A stretch of 64,000 nucleotides of DNA, from the NCBI GenBank assembly GCA_025331565.1, contig JAFREQ010000041.1:434001-498000 (forward strand), written 5' to 3'. Of the stretch, positions 1 through 12,600 are shown piece by piece; position 1 is the first letter of the stretch, and each line of letters starts with the position of its first letter. Below the pieces are notes generated by a model. It made no database searches. It saw only the letters and a list, made by a program, of their open reading frames with translations, and was not told the origin of the DNA. Made by a program: the position numbers and the translations under genes. Source of the DNA: Holacanthus passer. Lineage: Eukaryota > Chordata > Actinopteri > Pomacanthidae.

Positions 1-282
1 TTATGATGAATTCAGTATCATCACGAATCAACCCACCTGATAAATACATGACATAAACTGTACCAGTGCTCATGAATGAGGCAGAATATTTCCCTCTGAA
101 ATCTGATTTTTTTTCACCCATTAAGAGCTGGGTTGCCTAGCAACAGACTCAGGTACTGTACATGCAGGCTAGTGCAGCCAGACAATGAGCGCTGTGGGGA
201 AGGAGTAATTGGATTCACACTGACTACTGTAACTGTTGACAGCAAGCTCTTTCTCACTCTCATGCTCTCTGCTGCAGCTTGC

Positions 283-309
283 TTACACACACACACACAC
301 ACACACACT
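283..309. repeat. (CA)n microsatellite
   Basis: An uninterrupted CA dinucleotide run of about 13 units lies in the terminal intron. Confidence 0.95.
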
Positions 310-413
310 CAACAAGCAAACATATTCATCCAAGTGAAACTAAGGACTTCCTCTGTCTTTTGGTGTGGTGCTTCTCTGCACGTGGCTTACCTGCAAATAC
401 CCAATGTGATGTC

Positions 414-465
414 TCACACACACAAACACACAGACACGCAGACACACAGACACACACACACACAC
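414..465. repeat. Interrupted (CA)n microsatellite abutting a splice donor
   Basis: The CA-rich tract, interrupted by CAGA, CACG and CAAA units, runs directly into the exon 29 boundary, so on the transcribed strand the intron begins as GT repeats. Confidence 0.93.
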
Positions 466-656
466 CTGGTGAGCTCCAGGGCAGGCACGCAGGCTCCAGG
501 ACGGTACGATCCGCTGCCCCGGTACTCCTTGGCAAAGGTCAGGTCCTGCATGCTGGCCCGGCCGTCCAGAACCTTCACACACTGACGCTGCACGAACTGC
601 TTCACCTGGCTGATGTCCCGAGTCTCAAACAGCAGCTTAATGGAACGCTCCAGAAT
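466..656 (-). CDS. rev3l: rev3l exon 29: thumb
   Basis: This 191 bp exon encodes ILERSIKLLFETRDISQVKQ, then FVQRQCVKVLDGRASMQDL and TFAKEYRGSGSYRPGACVP, ending ALELT plus two bases of an Arg codon. The acceptor is TCCCTAG. The donor is the first unit of a GT-rich microsatellite (AG|GTGTGTGTGT). The next exon is outside the window. Confidence 0.95.
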
Positions 657-3600
657 CTAGGGAGAAAACACAGTAATGATAAATGGCCTAGCAGAGATAT
701 GAAGTGGTTCAAATAAAGCAGGATTTATATGAAATATAAAAAAGCACAAATAGAAGAGTGACTTGATGTTTAATCTCATGAGATTCAAATTGAATCTTGA
801 CAAATAAATCAGGAGATGAACACTGGGACATTTCAGTGTGTCGACACAAACCCAGCCATGTCCCTGAGCATGCTGGGCCCTTTGCCCCTGACTGACATGT
901 GTGAGGCAGTCTGAGTAAACGAGAGCGGGAAGAAAGCAGGCATGGCTGTGATTGGTGTAGAGCACAGTGAAACAGGGGAGGGAGGAGGTGGGTTGGTTTG
1001 CCTGTTACCTTGGAAACAGCGGGGCAGCCATCGCGGCGCACCGTCTCGATCCCTTTGGCATCAAACACGGGCTCCTTTTGGTCAAGGTTCTCGTACATGT
1101 AGCCCACGTAGCGCTTCTTTGTCTGCAGTACGCAGGGCAGGTACACCTGAGAAAACACACACAGACACGTTTGTATCACTATTCCCACGGGGACACTCCA
1201 CTGACATAATGTATTCCCTAGCCTCTTACTGTAAATTTAACCATCACAACTGAATGTCTAACCCTAACCTTTACGGAAGTTATGGGTTAGGGTATTCTGA
1301 GTATTCTGAGAGAAGTTCCCATGAGTTGGTGTGCAGTCAAGTCCCCACCGGGATATAGACAAAAACACAGACGCAGAGAGACGCACACACAGACTGCAGC
1401 CTCCTTCTGTCTGTGCATTATCATTTGAATTTAACTGTTGATCTGTGTGTGTGTTTGTGTGTGCACTACCTTCTCAAACTTGAGCTTGACCGGCTTGGGG
1501 TTGGTTGCAGTCACTGCCTCAGCGATCTCATGGCCAATCTTGAAGGCCTGCTCTTTGGTGGCTCCCTTCAGCAAAACAAACATGCTGCAAAACACACACA
1601 CACAAGTTGGTGCTGACCATGAACTGAAACATGCTACAAGTCACTCCTGCGGAGGCATAAAAGTGAAAGTCTGCCAACGTCTTGTTGTTGTTTTGGATTC
1701 GGACTATAAGTTGAATTACAACAGTGCTGTGCCTGAACCCATCTTGTATATACACTAATGGTGGACTGAAGTGGAGTGAAGCCTGGAAGTAGAAACAAAT
1801 ATGTGTCACTGAGAATTTCTAGATGGATTTCCTTTGAAGATGCTTGCTAAATATAAGCCCAGACCTCCTTTTTGGTTTCCCTGCTCATGTAATTTAGTTT
1901 CATTAAGTGCAAAATAGGCAAAAATGCAGTAGCCTTGTTCATTCTGAGAATTAATGAGTGCCTTTGAGCTAGTTGTCAAAACAATAAAATATGTAATTTG
2001 ATTGCTGGAAATGAGCACCGTGAGAAGGCAGTACAGGTGACATCAGGAGATAGTGACACATCAACAGAGCTGCTCGCAGTGTTAACACAGGGTGAGAGAC
2101 GGCAAACAGGAATCATTAGTGTGTCCTTGTGGCTTTAGGCTGACTTGATGGGTTCCTGAGAAAAGTAGTAATAACTGCTTACCTGTCTGTGTCTCCGTAT
2201 ACAACACGTGCTCCCCATTTCTTAGTGTCATTGACCAGCTTGATGGCTCTCTCCAGGGTCTCTCTGGCTTTGTGGACGATGCTGTCTCCAACCTGGAAAC
2301 CACAAGTGAGATGTGAACAAACACTGACGTAGAGAAATAGAGAATTTGGTGTGATGGTTCCACAGAAGTATCTGTTTCATACAGATTAAAGAAGCATTTT
2401 TTCTCCCAGGAAATGATAGTACAGATGATTTGAGATTAGTAGGAAAAGTATTTCTGATATTCTGATCATAAAAATTTATTCATTCCACTTCTCCAACAGA
2501 ACCACAGATGCCATTAAATATGGTGACATTTGGAATGTGAAAACAGAACCAACACAAAGCTGCTGTCCTGGTCTTTGCTGTCTTCAATTAAAACTTGGAT
2601 TGGGGAATGTGTCAGCCTTCCTCACGGTCACAGTGCAGACAGCTGATAGTAACCTCTGATGAGCTTACCTCCACGTTGGGCATGCGTCCAGAGTAGTTGG
2701 CGGCAGTGTAGCCGAAGGTGACGTTGGCAATGAGCTTTAGTCCGAGCTGTCTGGCGTGCAGCAGCTTCATCAGGGTCTTGTCCTGCTTATGGGTTTTCAT
2801 TGACTGCTTCACCATGATCCGAGTGTTGAGGATTTCCTCCAGCATGCTGGGCAGGACCCCCTTACGCACTGTGGACTGGACACAAACAGCAAACGGGTGA
2901 ACATGTGCATAAATACATCTAGCAAACACAGCACTTTTATAAGAGGACAAAAACACCATCTTCACAGAGAATGATGATGTCTGTTGTCACAGGGATTTTA
3001 TCCTTTGATGTTAGTATAAAATGGTAAAGTATGTTGATTCCTTGCATACAAATTGCAAAAACAGTGCACTGTAAAGTTTAAAATCTAATACATAATGTAT
3101 ACATTTAGTGTGAAGTATAGATTTATGACACAGCACCAGAGCTGTTCACAAACAAAACTAATAATAGCCAGCATCAGCAACATCAGGCTGGTTTTTGCCG
3201 AAATCCAGCTACAATAAATCAGATCCAGTCCAATCCTGATTTCCCTCTATGCCTTTTAATAACCTCATTACACATCAGCATTCACTGTGCAGTGGTCGTG
3301 TGTGCTTTGTGTTATGTAATGAGACTGCAGGACGTAGCCAGGGAGTTTGCAGCAATGAGTGAATGAATGAAAAGAATGAATGGAAGGAAGTAGAGCATGA
3401 AGTGGGCTTTCCTTTAGACGTGCTTGGTCTTCACAGCAGCTGATGACCCTTAATAAACCTGCACCGCTGGAGGACTCGGAGAGATGATTCATACTTGGGC
3501 TGAGTGTTCTTACAAGACAATGTTAAGTGCTAGGTGAGATCTCATCAGAGTGGGGGGTCAGAGGGTGCTGTACCTTGACGAAGGCGATGCCGTTGGGTGA

Positions 3601-6600
3601 CACGGTGATGTCGTTGCGGAGCTGGTAGAGGAGCTCAGGAGGGACCCGCAGGGAGGTGCAGCCGAACCTGAACTCATCAGGCCTGAAACAGAGCCACGTG
3701 TATGAATGTTATTCAGGAGAAGAAATCCTTTATTAGTACTTTGTCACTGTGCTGCTGGCGGCACTGCAGCATTCTCCTCTCACAGGTTGCAGTCTCATTG
3801 TGGCACAAAGGTGTGTGAGAATCTGACCTTTGGAGCTAAAGCCAAACAGCCAGAACCCTGCTACTGCAGCTTTGGAACTGGCTGGTGAAAAAATGAAAAT
3901 GAGTCAAGATGAGATTAAATCAGGATAAAGGGGCTGCAACTAAGGATCATTTTCAGTATTAATTGATTGATCTACTTATTATTGTTCCAACTCACTGATC
4001 AATTATTTAGTCCAGTGATTCCCCACCTTGGGGTTGGGACTCCTCATAAAACATAAATCTGAGGGGTTGCAACATGATTACTGGAATAAGAAAGAAGAGA
4101 AAACATTGTTCTACACAAATTTATATTAGTTTAATATTAGTTTTACTTTTTAAATCCTTTGACAGTTTTTTTGAGGGGAAATCCCTCTTTGGTGGATATA
4201 TGCAGCCTGTGATGTGGGATCACAAGCAGACCCTACTTTATTTCAATGGCTCACAAAAGTCTTTAAAATCTCGGAAAATACTGAAACGTTGTCAGTCACA
4301 GTTTCCCAGAGTCCAAGGTGACATCTTCATATGTTTTGTTTTGTCCAACTGACAACTGAGTCCATCAATCAGTTGACAGTCATGTAAAACAGACACGAGT
4401 GTTTCAGCGATCAAAAGGGTGAATTTTTGTGGCCATTATTTGCAGTTGACATTTGTTAAATCAAGAGTTGACTACCACTAAAAAGATATAATTATTAACT
4501 GTAAAATACCTGTATTGTATAAAATGGTAATGAATTAATCAAACAAATGTACTGGAAAAGAGGCTATTGAATCTTAGGTACCACTGAAACTACCCTCCAG
4601 GCCAATTTGCCACTTTCGACACTGTTGAGAATAAAGAGCATGAAGCCACTAGTCTTTTTTCTTTTACCTTGGTGTAGTAGACATATGCATGTTGGAAAGT
4701 AGTGTTCAAGGCTCCTGCTGTTGCTATGCAACTACAGTAATCCTGCTGAAAAAACCTGAAATACATCCTAACTTGCAGTGCTGACTGCTCTGAGCAGTGA
4801 ACAACACACAGAGCCCTCAGCATGCCTGTTCCATTAAAAATAATGAGGGAGGGAAGGCAGCACAAGGAGGAGACGCTCCTGGCAGACATGCAACCTAAGC
4901 AACTACACGCTGTAGGTGTGTGGGCCTGTCATGTTCTTACGTTCCCTGGCTGTCCACGTGGCCGAGGCAGGTGGAGTAGCAGTAGTTGTACGCAATGACG
5001 ATGGAGGGATAGAGCGACTGAAAGTCCAGGACAATCACTGAGTTACTGTAGAAGCGCGACTCAGGCTCCATCACCAGAGGAAGGCACTGCGGCGCCCTCT
5101 GCTGGGCCCGCTGCTGGATGCTGGGTGTCACAGGGATGTAGTTCAACGGCTTGGCCACACGCAGCATCATGGATTCGACGCGGTACTGTAGGGAGAACAA
5201 GGAAGAACATCTTTTGTCTTCTTTATATCCACTATGTTAGTAAAGATAAAACTAAAATGACTTCCAATATGAAATATTAGAACAGGGCAAAATGTTCTTC
5301 AGTGTTTATGTGAATGAACCAAGACAGTAAAGTTTCATGGTGATCCATCCAATAGGTGTTATTTCACTCAAAACCACAAATGTCAAACTCATAGAGAGAT
5401 ATTTCAGTCTGGACCAAAGCGACTGACCAACTGATGATTATATTGATTAGTGCAGCTTTAAGCAGCCTTAACATAATAATGAAACAGGAATATATATGTA
5501 CTACTTTCACATAGGCCAGGGTCAACAGTTCAACTATTTGGAACCCCATAATAGCTTCGAGGCTACCACGCAGACAACTTTGGACCAATCATATCCCTTT
5601 TCCACCAAATTAGCTCTGGTTCTTGAACTGGTTCCGTTCAGGATTCTTGGAACCTTGGTGGTGAACAAGCCTGTGTTTCCATCAGCTTTGAGTGGAACCA
5701 TTATAATCACAGATGGGAAGTAGTAGCAAGATGGCAGATCGCAATGATTTACGGTGGGCTTTGGTTCTATTATTACAGATAATTGTCTTTATCCAAAATA
5801 CAAGCTTGAACCGACTATTAATGCTAAGAAGACACAGAAGACTATTAGGTGTCAGATGAATGGCCTTCACACATGTAGAATAGGACACACCCACTGTTGT
5901 TACCGTTGACACTTTGGAAAACCTGCTATTTTTTAGGTTCCTCACCAATTTATATTTGGTTGAAATGCTCCGAAGTGTTCAAAATTAGGTGCACAAACTG
6001 AAACAGAACCGGTTCCATGTTGGTGGAAAAGGGTTATCAGAGTTTCCAGAATATGTGATGTGTGTGTTGGTACCTGTGATCCTCGGGTCAGAACGTGAAA
6101 AAACTGAATCCCAAACACTCTGGCCAGCTCGCTGGTTCTGCCGATGATGTCATGCTGCTGAAGTAGCTGCATGGTGCCACGCACACGGCTCACGTAGTTG
6201 TCCACCATCTTCCACCTAATGCACACACACACACAAAAAATACAAAGTTTTAATTGACAGAGCTTTACAGAGCGCTTTATAAAGTAACAGTAAAGCATAT
6301 GAAAAACTAAAAAGCGCAACAGGCCCTTAGACTGCTACTGTTTCAATCACTTTTTAAGTGTATGTATGCTTTAAGTATTTGTTCCAAAGCAAATTGCTTT
6401 GACGTTCATGTACATCTATTTTATACATGGGGTAGAAGGATTCAAAGTACTGGCCAAGCCACAGGTCATGCTGATTCAAATAAAAATAGGCAGAGAATGT
6501 GCTGTGTGGTTAAAAAAACATGAGAACGTCCCAAAACCAAACCAAGAAACAACCTTAAAATAATCTGTCTTCACGTTTTCCATTTATGATGAAGTGTGTT

Positions 6601-9600
6601 TGCTATGGGCTCAAACCTGTAGAGGTTGGTGTTGTGGTCAAACCAGTCGGACAGTGTGCGTGGGCTGTACACAGGGAAGCGTTGGTGGAGTACATGGAAG
6701 GCCACATTCTCAAAAGTGTAGTTGTTCAGTGTCACCTGGAGGAAAAAATAAAAACAATGTCTTAGACCATTTCGTCAAGGCAGCTCCCCCATGATTTTTA
6801 GAGAAATTCAATTTGTAAAACACCCTGACTGTCTAAAACACACAACTGAATCTTTAATGGCAGTGGTTTCTAATGTCTTTGGCTCGAGACCCCTTAAAAT
6901 GAAAGTATCTACTTGTGACCACTAATTACAGCTTATGGCTTTGTGTGGACCTGAGTGGTGAACGGTTCAGTGTTTTTTCTTTCTTAGACTGTTTCATTTG
7001 AAGGCTTTTTAGACACATGAGGAGGTGAAAGTACACAGTATTTGACAACAATTTACACATAATAAACATAGTTTTGTGTATCAGAAATACATACTTATTA
7101 ATAAAGAAGTCATTCAAGTCTTTTGCTAACTGTTGCCTTTCACACACACGCTGAGCTGTGATATGTTTGTATGTATGAATTTAACTACTGGCCCCTCATA
7201 GGCACCCTAGGCCACTCCTGGGAAACTGTGAGCAAGGGATTCCCTGTGTGTTCTGAGTAAGAAAACTAGCATTTTTGATTCAAAAGCCATGAAGCTCACA
7301 GCCTAAAGCTAAAGAATTGGTTGGCAGCATGCAGACAGCAGCAGAGAATGCCAGCCTATGGCGATCTGTACGATACGCAAAGAATGAGGCAATGTAAAAG
7401 TTCAAACTAAACTTACTGGAACATGTTGAGTGTTTTTTTATAGAGTTTAATAAAAAGAGTAAATAACACCTAATATTTTTAAAAAAAAATCAAGTGCACA
7501 AATGCTCTGTGCAGCAGAAAAAACATCTCACAATGGTGAGAATCCTGCCTGAAAGGCTGAAGGATTCAGAGAAAGTAGGTCACAAGCTAAAACTTTGAAT
7601 GTTGATGGCTGACAACAGCTTGTGTGCGAGGGGGTGGAGGTCACAGTGGGACACCTGCCTCAGTCTTCATCACCCTCCACAGGTTGAGGGTGATGCGTCC
7701 GATGATGTTGATCTCACTCATGGTGTCGGCTCCGTAATCATCCCTGTCTGCAGTGAAGCGGTTCTCTTTGGAGTCACCTGAGGACACGCACAGAGCCAGA
7801 CAGACAGCCAATTACAGAGGAGGAGGGGAGCCGCCAGAGGCTCTCCATTCAGCTACTACACACACACACACACTTTCGCTCTATGTCAAATACACAAACA
7901 CACTGAGATTCACACACACACAAACACAGATCCTGTTCCCACACATCTGTGCACATGTATACATACACAAACAGTTCCATGCATGTTTGTACTTACAGTA
8001 CCTAGTGTATAGGTAAAACACACACACACACATGATTTCCTTTAGACAGAAATAAAAGTTTGCTCAAAAACAAACACTTGCTAGAGAATACAATAAAAGC
8101 ACACTCACACACCTTCAGTCTGATAGGACTTCCTAACTTTCAGCAGCCAAACTGTCAGATTCAATAATCAACCGATAATTACTTCTGCAAAATCCTGCAC
8201 ATGTGCAATATGCAGCTACGGGTTTAACAAGTGGCAGTGTCAATTTATGGATTTGGCCTGAAGTGGTACAGCCTCTTTTAAAGGGAGAGAACTTAATTGT
8301 CGGCTGCCGACTGGGGTTTAATGTGTGGTTCTTGACAGATTGCTGTTACTGCTGTACACAATGGCAAACTCAGCAAATAATTTCTCATAGAAAACTATTA
8401 GATATACACCTAGGTAAGGTACCTAAGGCAGGTACCATAGTTATACTTTCTTTTATTTCTATGTGTTTATATTTTGCATACAAAAGATCTGCTTTGAACT
8501 CCGCTTCTTTACACTTATACATGAATTATCAGAAGAGCAAACATCCTGGCTGTAGTGATAGTCACCTGGCACTCGCGACAGCTGCTGACACAGGTCCAGT
8601 CCGAGTGCTGCGGCCCGCTGGAGGAGGTAGCCCCAGGAACGCATCTGCACCTCATACCCCACCAGGATGTCTGGGTCAAACCTGACAGAACACAGCCATG
8701 TTAGTCTGCCCTTTATTTGTAGTCATGGTCCATTTTTCAAATGTAAGAAGGAAGTAAATCTAGCTCAAAATTCTGCTTCAGAAGAGCTCTTGAGTGATGC
8801 CTCACCACCAGCTTGCATATTTCTTCTTAGCAAAGCGGTGACAACCCACTTGATTACTGCTGATTCAAAGGGAGCTGCTTGGGAAGACATACACACCTCC
8901 TCACGATGGTGGTCAGCTCCTGAAACAGCACTTTCTCATCAGTGGCGTATGTCACCTGCAGCCCAGAGATGCCTGACCTGACCAGCAGGGGTGCTGTTCC
9001 TCTGTGACCTGCTGAGGGCATTTCAGAGACAGTCATCCTCACTGTATACAGGCACCGATCATGTGACTATGTGCAACACACGCAAACAGACTTAGAATTA
9101 GATGTGAGATAAAAACAAACTTGAAAAATTATGAAATGAGTTTTAACCTTGGTCACAACTTTGATGGTCCACAATGATGGCCCCGTCAGCTGGTTATTGT
9201 CTACATCTGGCAAGGGAGAGTCAGAACTGAGGCAGTAGAATAAGGCACATATGGGGTCAAACTCGGGGTCAGGCTCGAGGTCACGTCGGGTTCTTGCATG
9301 GAGCTCCATGCCCATCAGTGTTAGGTGCTGGACCTGATGGGGAAAGACAAAAACCAACATGTTCAAAGGAAAATCAGTCCCAAGTCATAATTATTAGACC
9401 TGGATTTTGTGGTGTCTGTTAACCAAGAAAAGAAGGCTATTCTTTCCTCACCTCGGTCACACTACATGCATATAATCATCATCTCCCCCACTCTGCCCAG
9501 ATTTTATTTTACATCAGTTCCCTTTTATCTGATATTTTTTCCTGTAATATTGCTAGGGTACGGTGGCCTTGAATATTTTACCCCATGCTAGCTTATTTTA

Positions 9601-12600
9601 TGGATGCATTCACTCCGAGTCTGTCTGAATAAGAGCATCCATTAAATGGATTAAAGGAATATTAGGTGTAAATCTGAATAGACTGCATGGACACTCAGGA
9701 GAATAGGATTCAGTGGTAAAACACAGCCACTTAAACATTAGTTTAGTCCAAGGGATATTCATGTGACTGAGCCCGCCACCTCCAAAATCACAAAACCATA
9801 ATCCTGTCAAACTTTCTGTCCAGTGTTTTCCCATATTCTCTGCCTTCATCTCAGCTTTCCCGCTTCTACAAAAAACATGTACAGCTGAGGGCAACTACAG
9901 GTCCCATAGATCAATGCTAGACAGTTCAATTTAACAATAATTCTGAAATAAAAAAGAAATATTTCAAAAGGCTATGCAACTCCAACCCCAAATATTGGAC
10001 TGATATAATCTGCCTTTCTTCCTTAAAATACAAAACAGACTCAATCTGAAGAAAGGCTGGGATTTTAAGTGCTGCAGCTCACCTCATGCAGAGCTTTGGC
10101 ATCCTGCAGGTTTTGCATGCTGATTTTGAAGCCATAAGAGTTGGCTATGCTGGGCCCTTCAATCTGAGAATTATCTTTCTTTGGCACATTCAAAGCAGCA
10201 AACTGGTTCTGTGGAAGACAAAGAGTACATGAGAAACATTTAAATGAACAAGACAGCACAGGTACATAGAATGAACAGTAAAAACCATTAAAGCTCTATT
10301 CAAACATCTGAAGTGGTAGAAGGGCTGACTTTAATCAGAGCAACGAGCTGGAGGCATAATATCAGGTACATACAGCACTCTCCCTGCACAGCTCTGCACA
10401 GGTATTCTAAAGCCATTTCCCTAACCAGGGTGGACTGTGGTCTTTGATGTGGTGAGAGGTTGAAAAAAAATAAAAATAAAAAATCAACATTTGTGGTCTG
10501 ACCTTCATCTGTGTGGTCAGTAACACTCTTCTCAGTGGGTCTGCTTGGCTTCTCCTCCTCTGCTGGACTCTCTGAGAATTGGGATCCTCTGCAGCAGGAA
10601 TAAGAACAGTGAGGGCAGAGATGAATTAAGTAACAATTAATATTAATAGCAGGACTGCATGCAGAATATTTACACAACTTATGAATTATTCAAAGAATTG
10701 GTCACCTATGATAAATTCTAAATCCTGGCACACTTGTCAATTATACCATTTTTATGAGTTGATATTACACATTACAGATACAGGTTAATACAGATTATAG
10801 GAAGAATGAAACTGCTGTTTTCTTACCCTCAGATATGGGCGTGCTGCACACTGGCTCCAGATCTTCCTTGTTTCTCCGTCGCCTCCTTAAAAAGGGGGTG
10901 CTGTGAAGGAGGAGAGGACTAGTCTTCCCCTCTTCTTCGTTACTGACATGGAGGAGTGAAGGACTAAGATTGTCCCCTAGTCTCTCCAGAGAGTTAGACA
11001 GCCTAGGTGACAGTGGATCTGGAGAGCTTTCACTTTGCCTGTTTTGACTGAGCCGGTCTGGCCCTGAGGGGCTGGGCTGACAGGACTGCTGCCAGGGAGG
11101 CAGTTCTGGGGACTCTGGAGAGGTGGCTTTATCATCATTATCATCCTTTTCTCCACCCTCCAGATCCATATCTACACTGCCTTCATCTGAAACTGGGCTC
11201 ACCTCTGTGGATTTACATTGAGAGACTGTATTTTTCATGGGAGATATGATTAGGGACAGGTTGTGTTTCTTTCTCCTTTGGTTCCTGATACTGCAGAGTC
11301 TCTCGCACAGCTCAGTCTTCACTGCTGGACAACTGGAAGCAGCTGGCTGCTCAGTCCTCTCTGGGCTGCCCTCCACATCCGGCCCAACCCCTTTCTTCAG
11401 CAACCCTGGGTCTCTTCTCCCTTTTTGTAAACTCTCATACTGTTTCCTGGCTTCCAGCCACAGCTGCACACGCTCTCGGCTTGGTGGGTTTTTGCAAGGC
11501 AGAAGGATGACCTTCTTGTCACTGGCTGAGGATGGGTCAAGCACAGCCTGCTCTTTATTTGTCTCTGTGGCCTCAGCTCCTTGGGCTTGGGAAGATGAGG
11601 TAATAGTGGTGGGGTGTGTCATGGCTGAGAAGGCCGTCTTCCAGAAATGGAGGCCTTCCAACGACAGTTCCCCCCTGAACTCTGCTAGCTCCTTAGCCAG
11701 TCTGGTACCCACCATTAACTTACGGCCACCAACCTCCCTAGACAAAAGACAGAGGAATGTGATCAATTCACTTATTCACATTTTACTGCAATTCATCACA
11801 ACTTCAGAAGTGGAGAATCATCATTTTTATATTAATTAAGCACTACAGACAGCATTAATTAGAGCCCAACTGATACTGGATGGAGGCGGACACTAATATC
11901 TATATTTGAGAGTTTAAAAATAATCTGAAGATCGTCGGATTCCATTTTTTAAATTTGTTTTATATTTTTGATAAAGATACTATAAATTTGGTTATTTAAT
12001 AATTGTGACCAGTTGTGACAGTTGAAATATAAATTTATCACTGCTCTCTAATGGACAGACTATGCAGATGCAACACTGCTTCTAAAAAATATCTTCAGCA
12101 TTTTGTACTGTAACCTCTACAAAAGTTCTGATTTCTCACTAAAATGCATTATGTGTATCCCTGAGGTGTAACAAATCTGTTGAATGCATTTACAAAGCAG
12201 ATTTTTTAATATTTTGGAACCTGCATTGTTTACATCCATGTTTACTAGCTTGCAGTCTTCTGCTTTTGTTTGTGCATCGCTCTGTTTCTCTGCAGCACCA
12301 ACTGTACATGCACACCTGCATGCTCACACACATGTGCATGTGCATGATATAATCAAAATGGGGACAGACTCATAAAGCCATGGCTCCATAACACAACTGA
12401 CTGTCAGAAACTCCATAGATTACCTTTAAGTTACAACTTATATCTCTGCCAAAATATATGACGAGACAATATATCTGTATGAAGCTAAAATCAACCAATA
12501 ATGCCATGCAGGTGCCATTGCTTATGTGGAAGGCTTTTCAAAAACATTTGTATATATGTACATTTGGTCCAAACAGTTTATATATCATAAAAATAATTAT

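Larger units (their letters stand above)
1..465 (-). other. 5' part of the rev3l intron after exon 29
   Basis: The region holds two simple repeats and no coding similarity. Open frames here reading His-Thr or Cys-Val repeats are products of the CA/GT tracts. Confidence 0.75.

Noticed and set aside
133..716. Open frames rich in His-Thr or Cys-Val repeats
   Set aside because: They are translations of CA/GT microsatellites overlapping exon 29. Similar frames at 7753-8016, 31358-31612 and 36568-36975 are rejected for the same reason.
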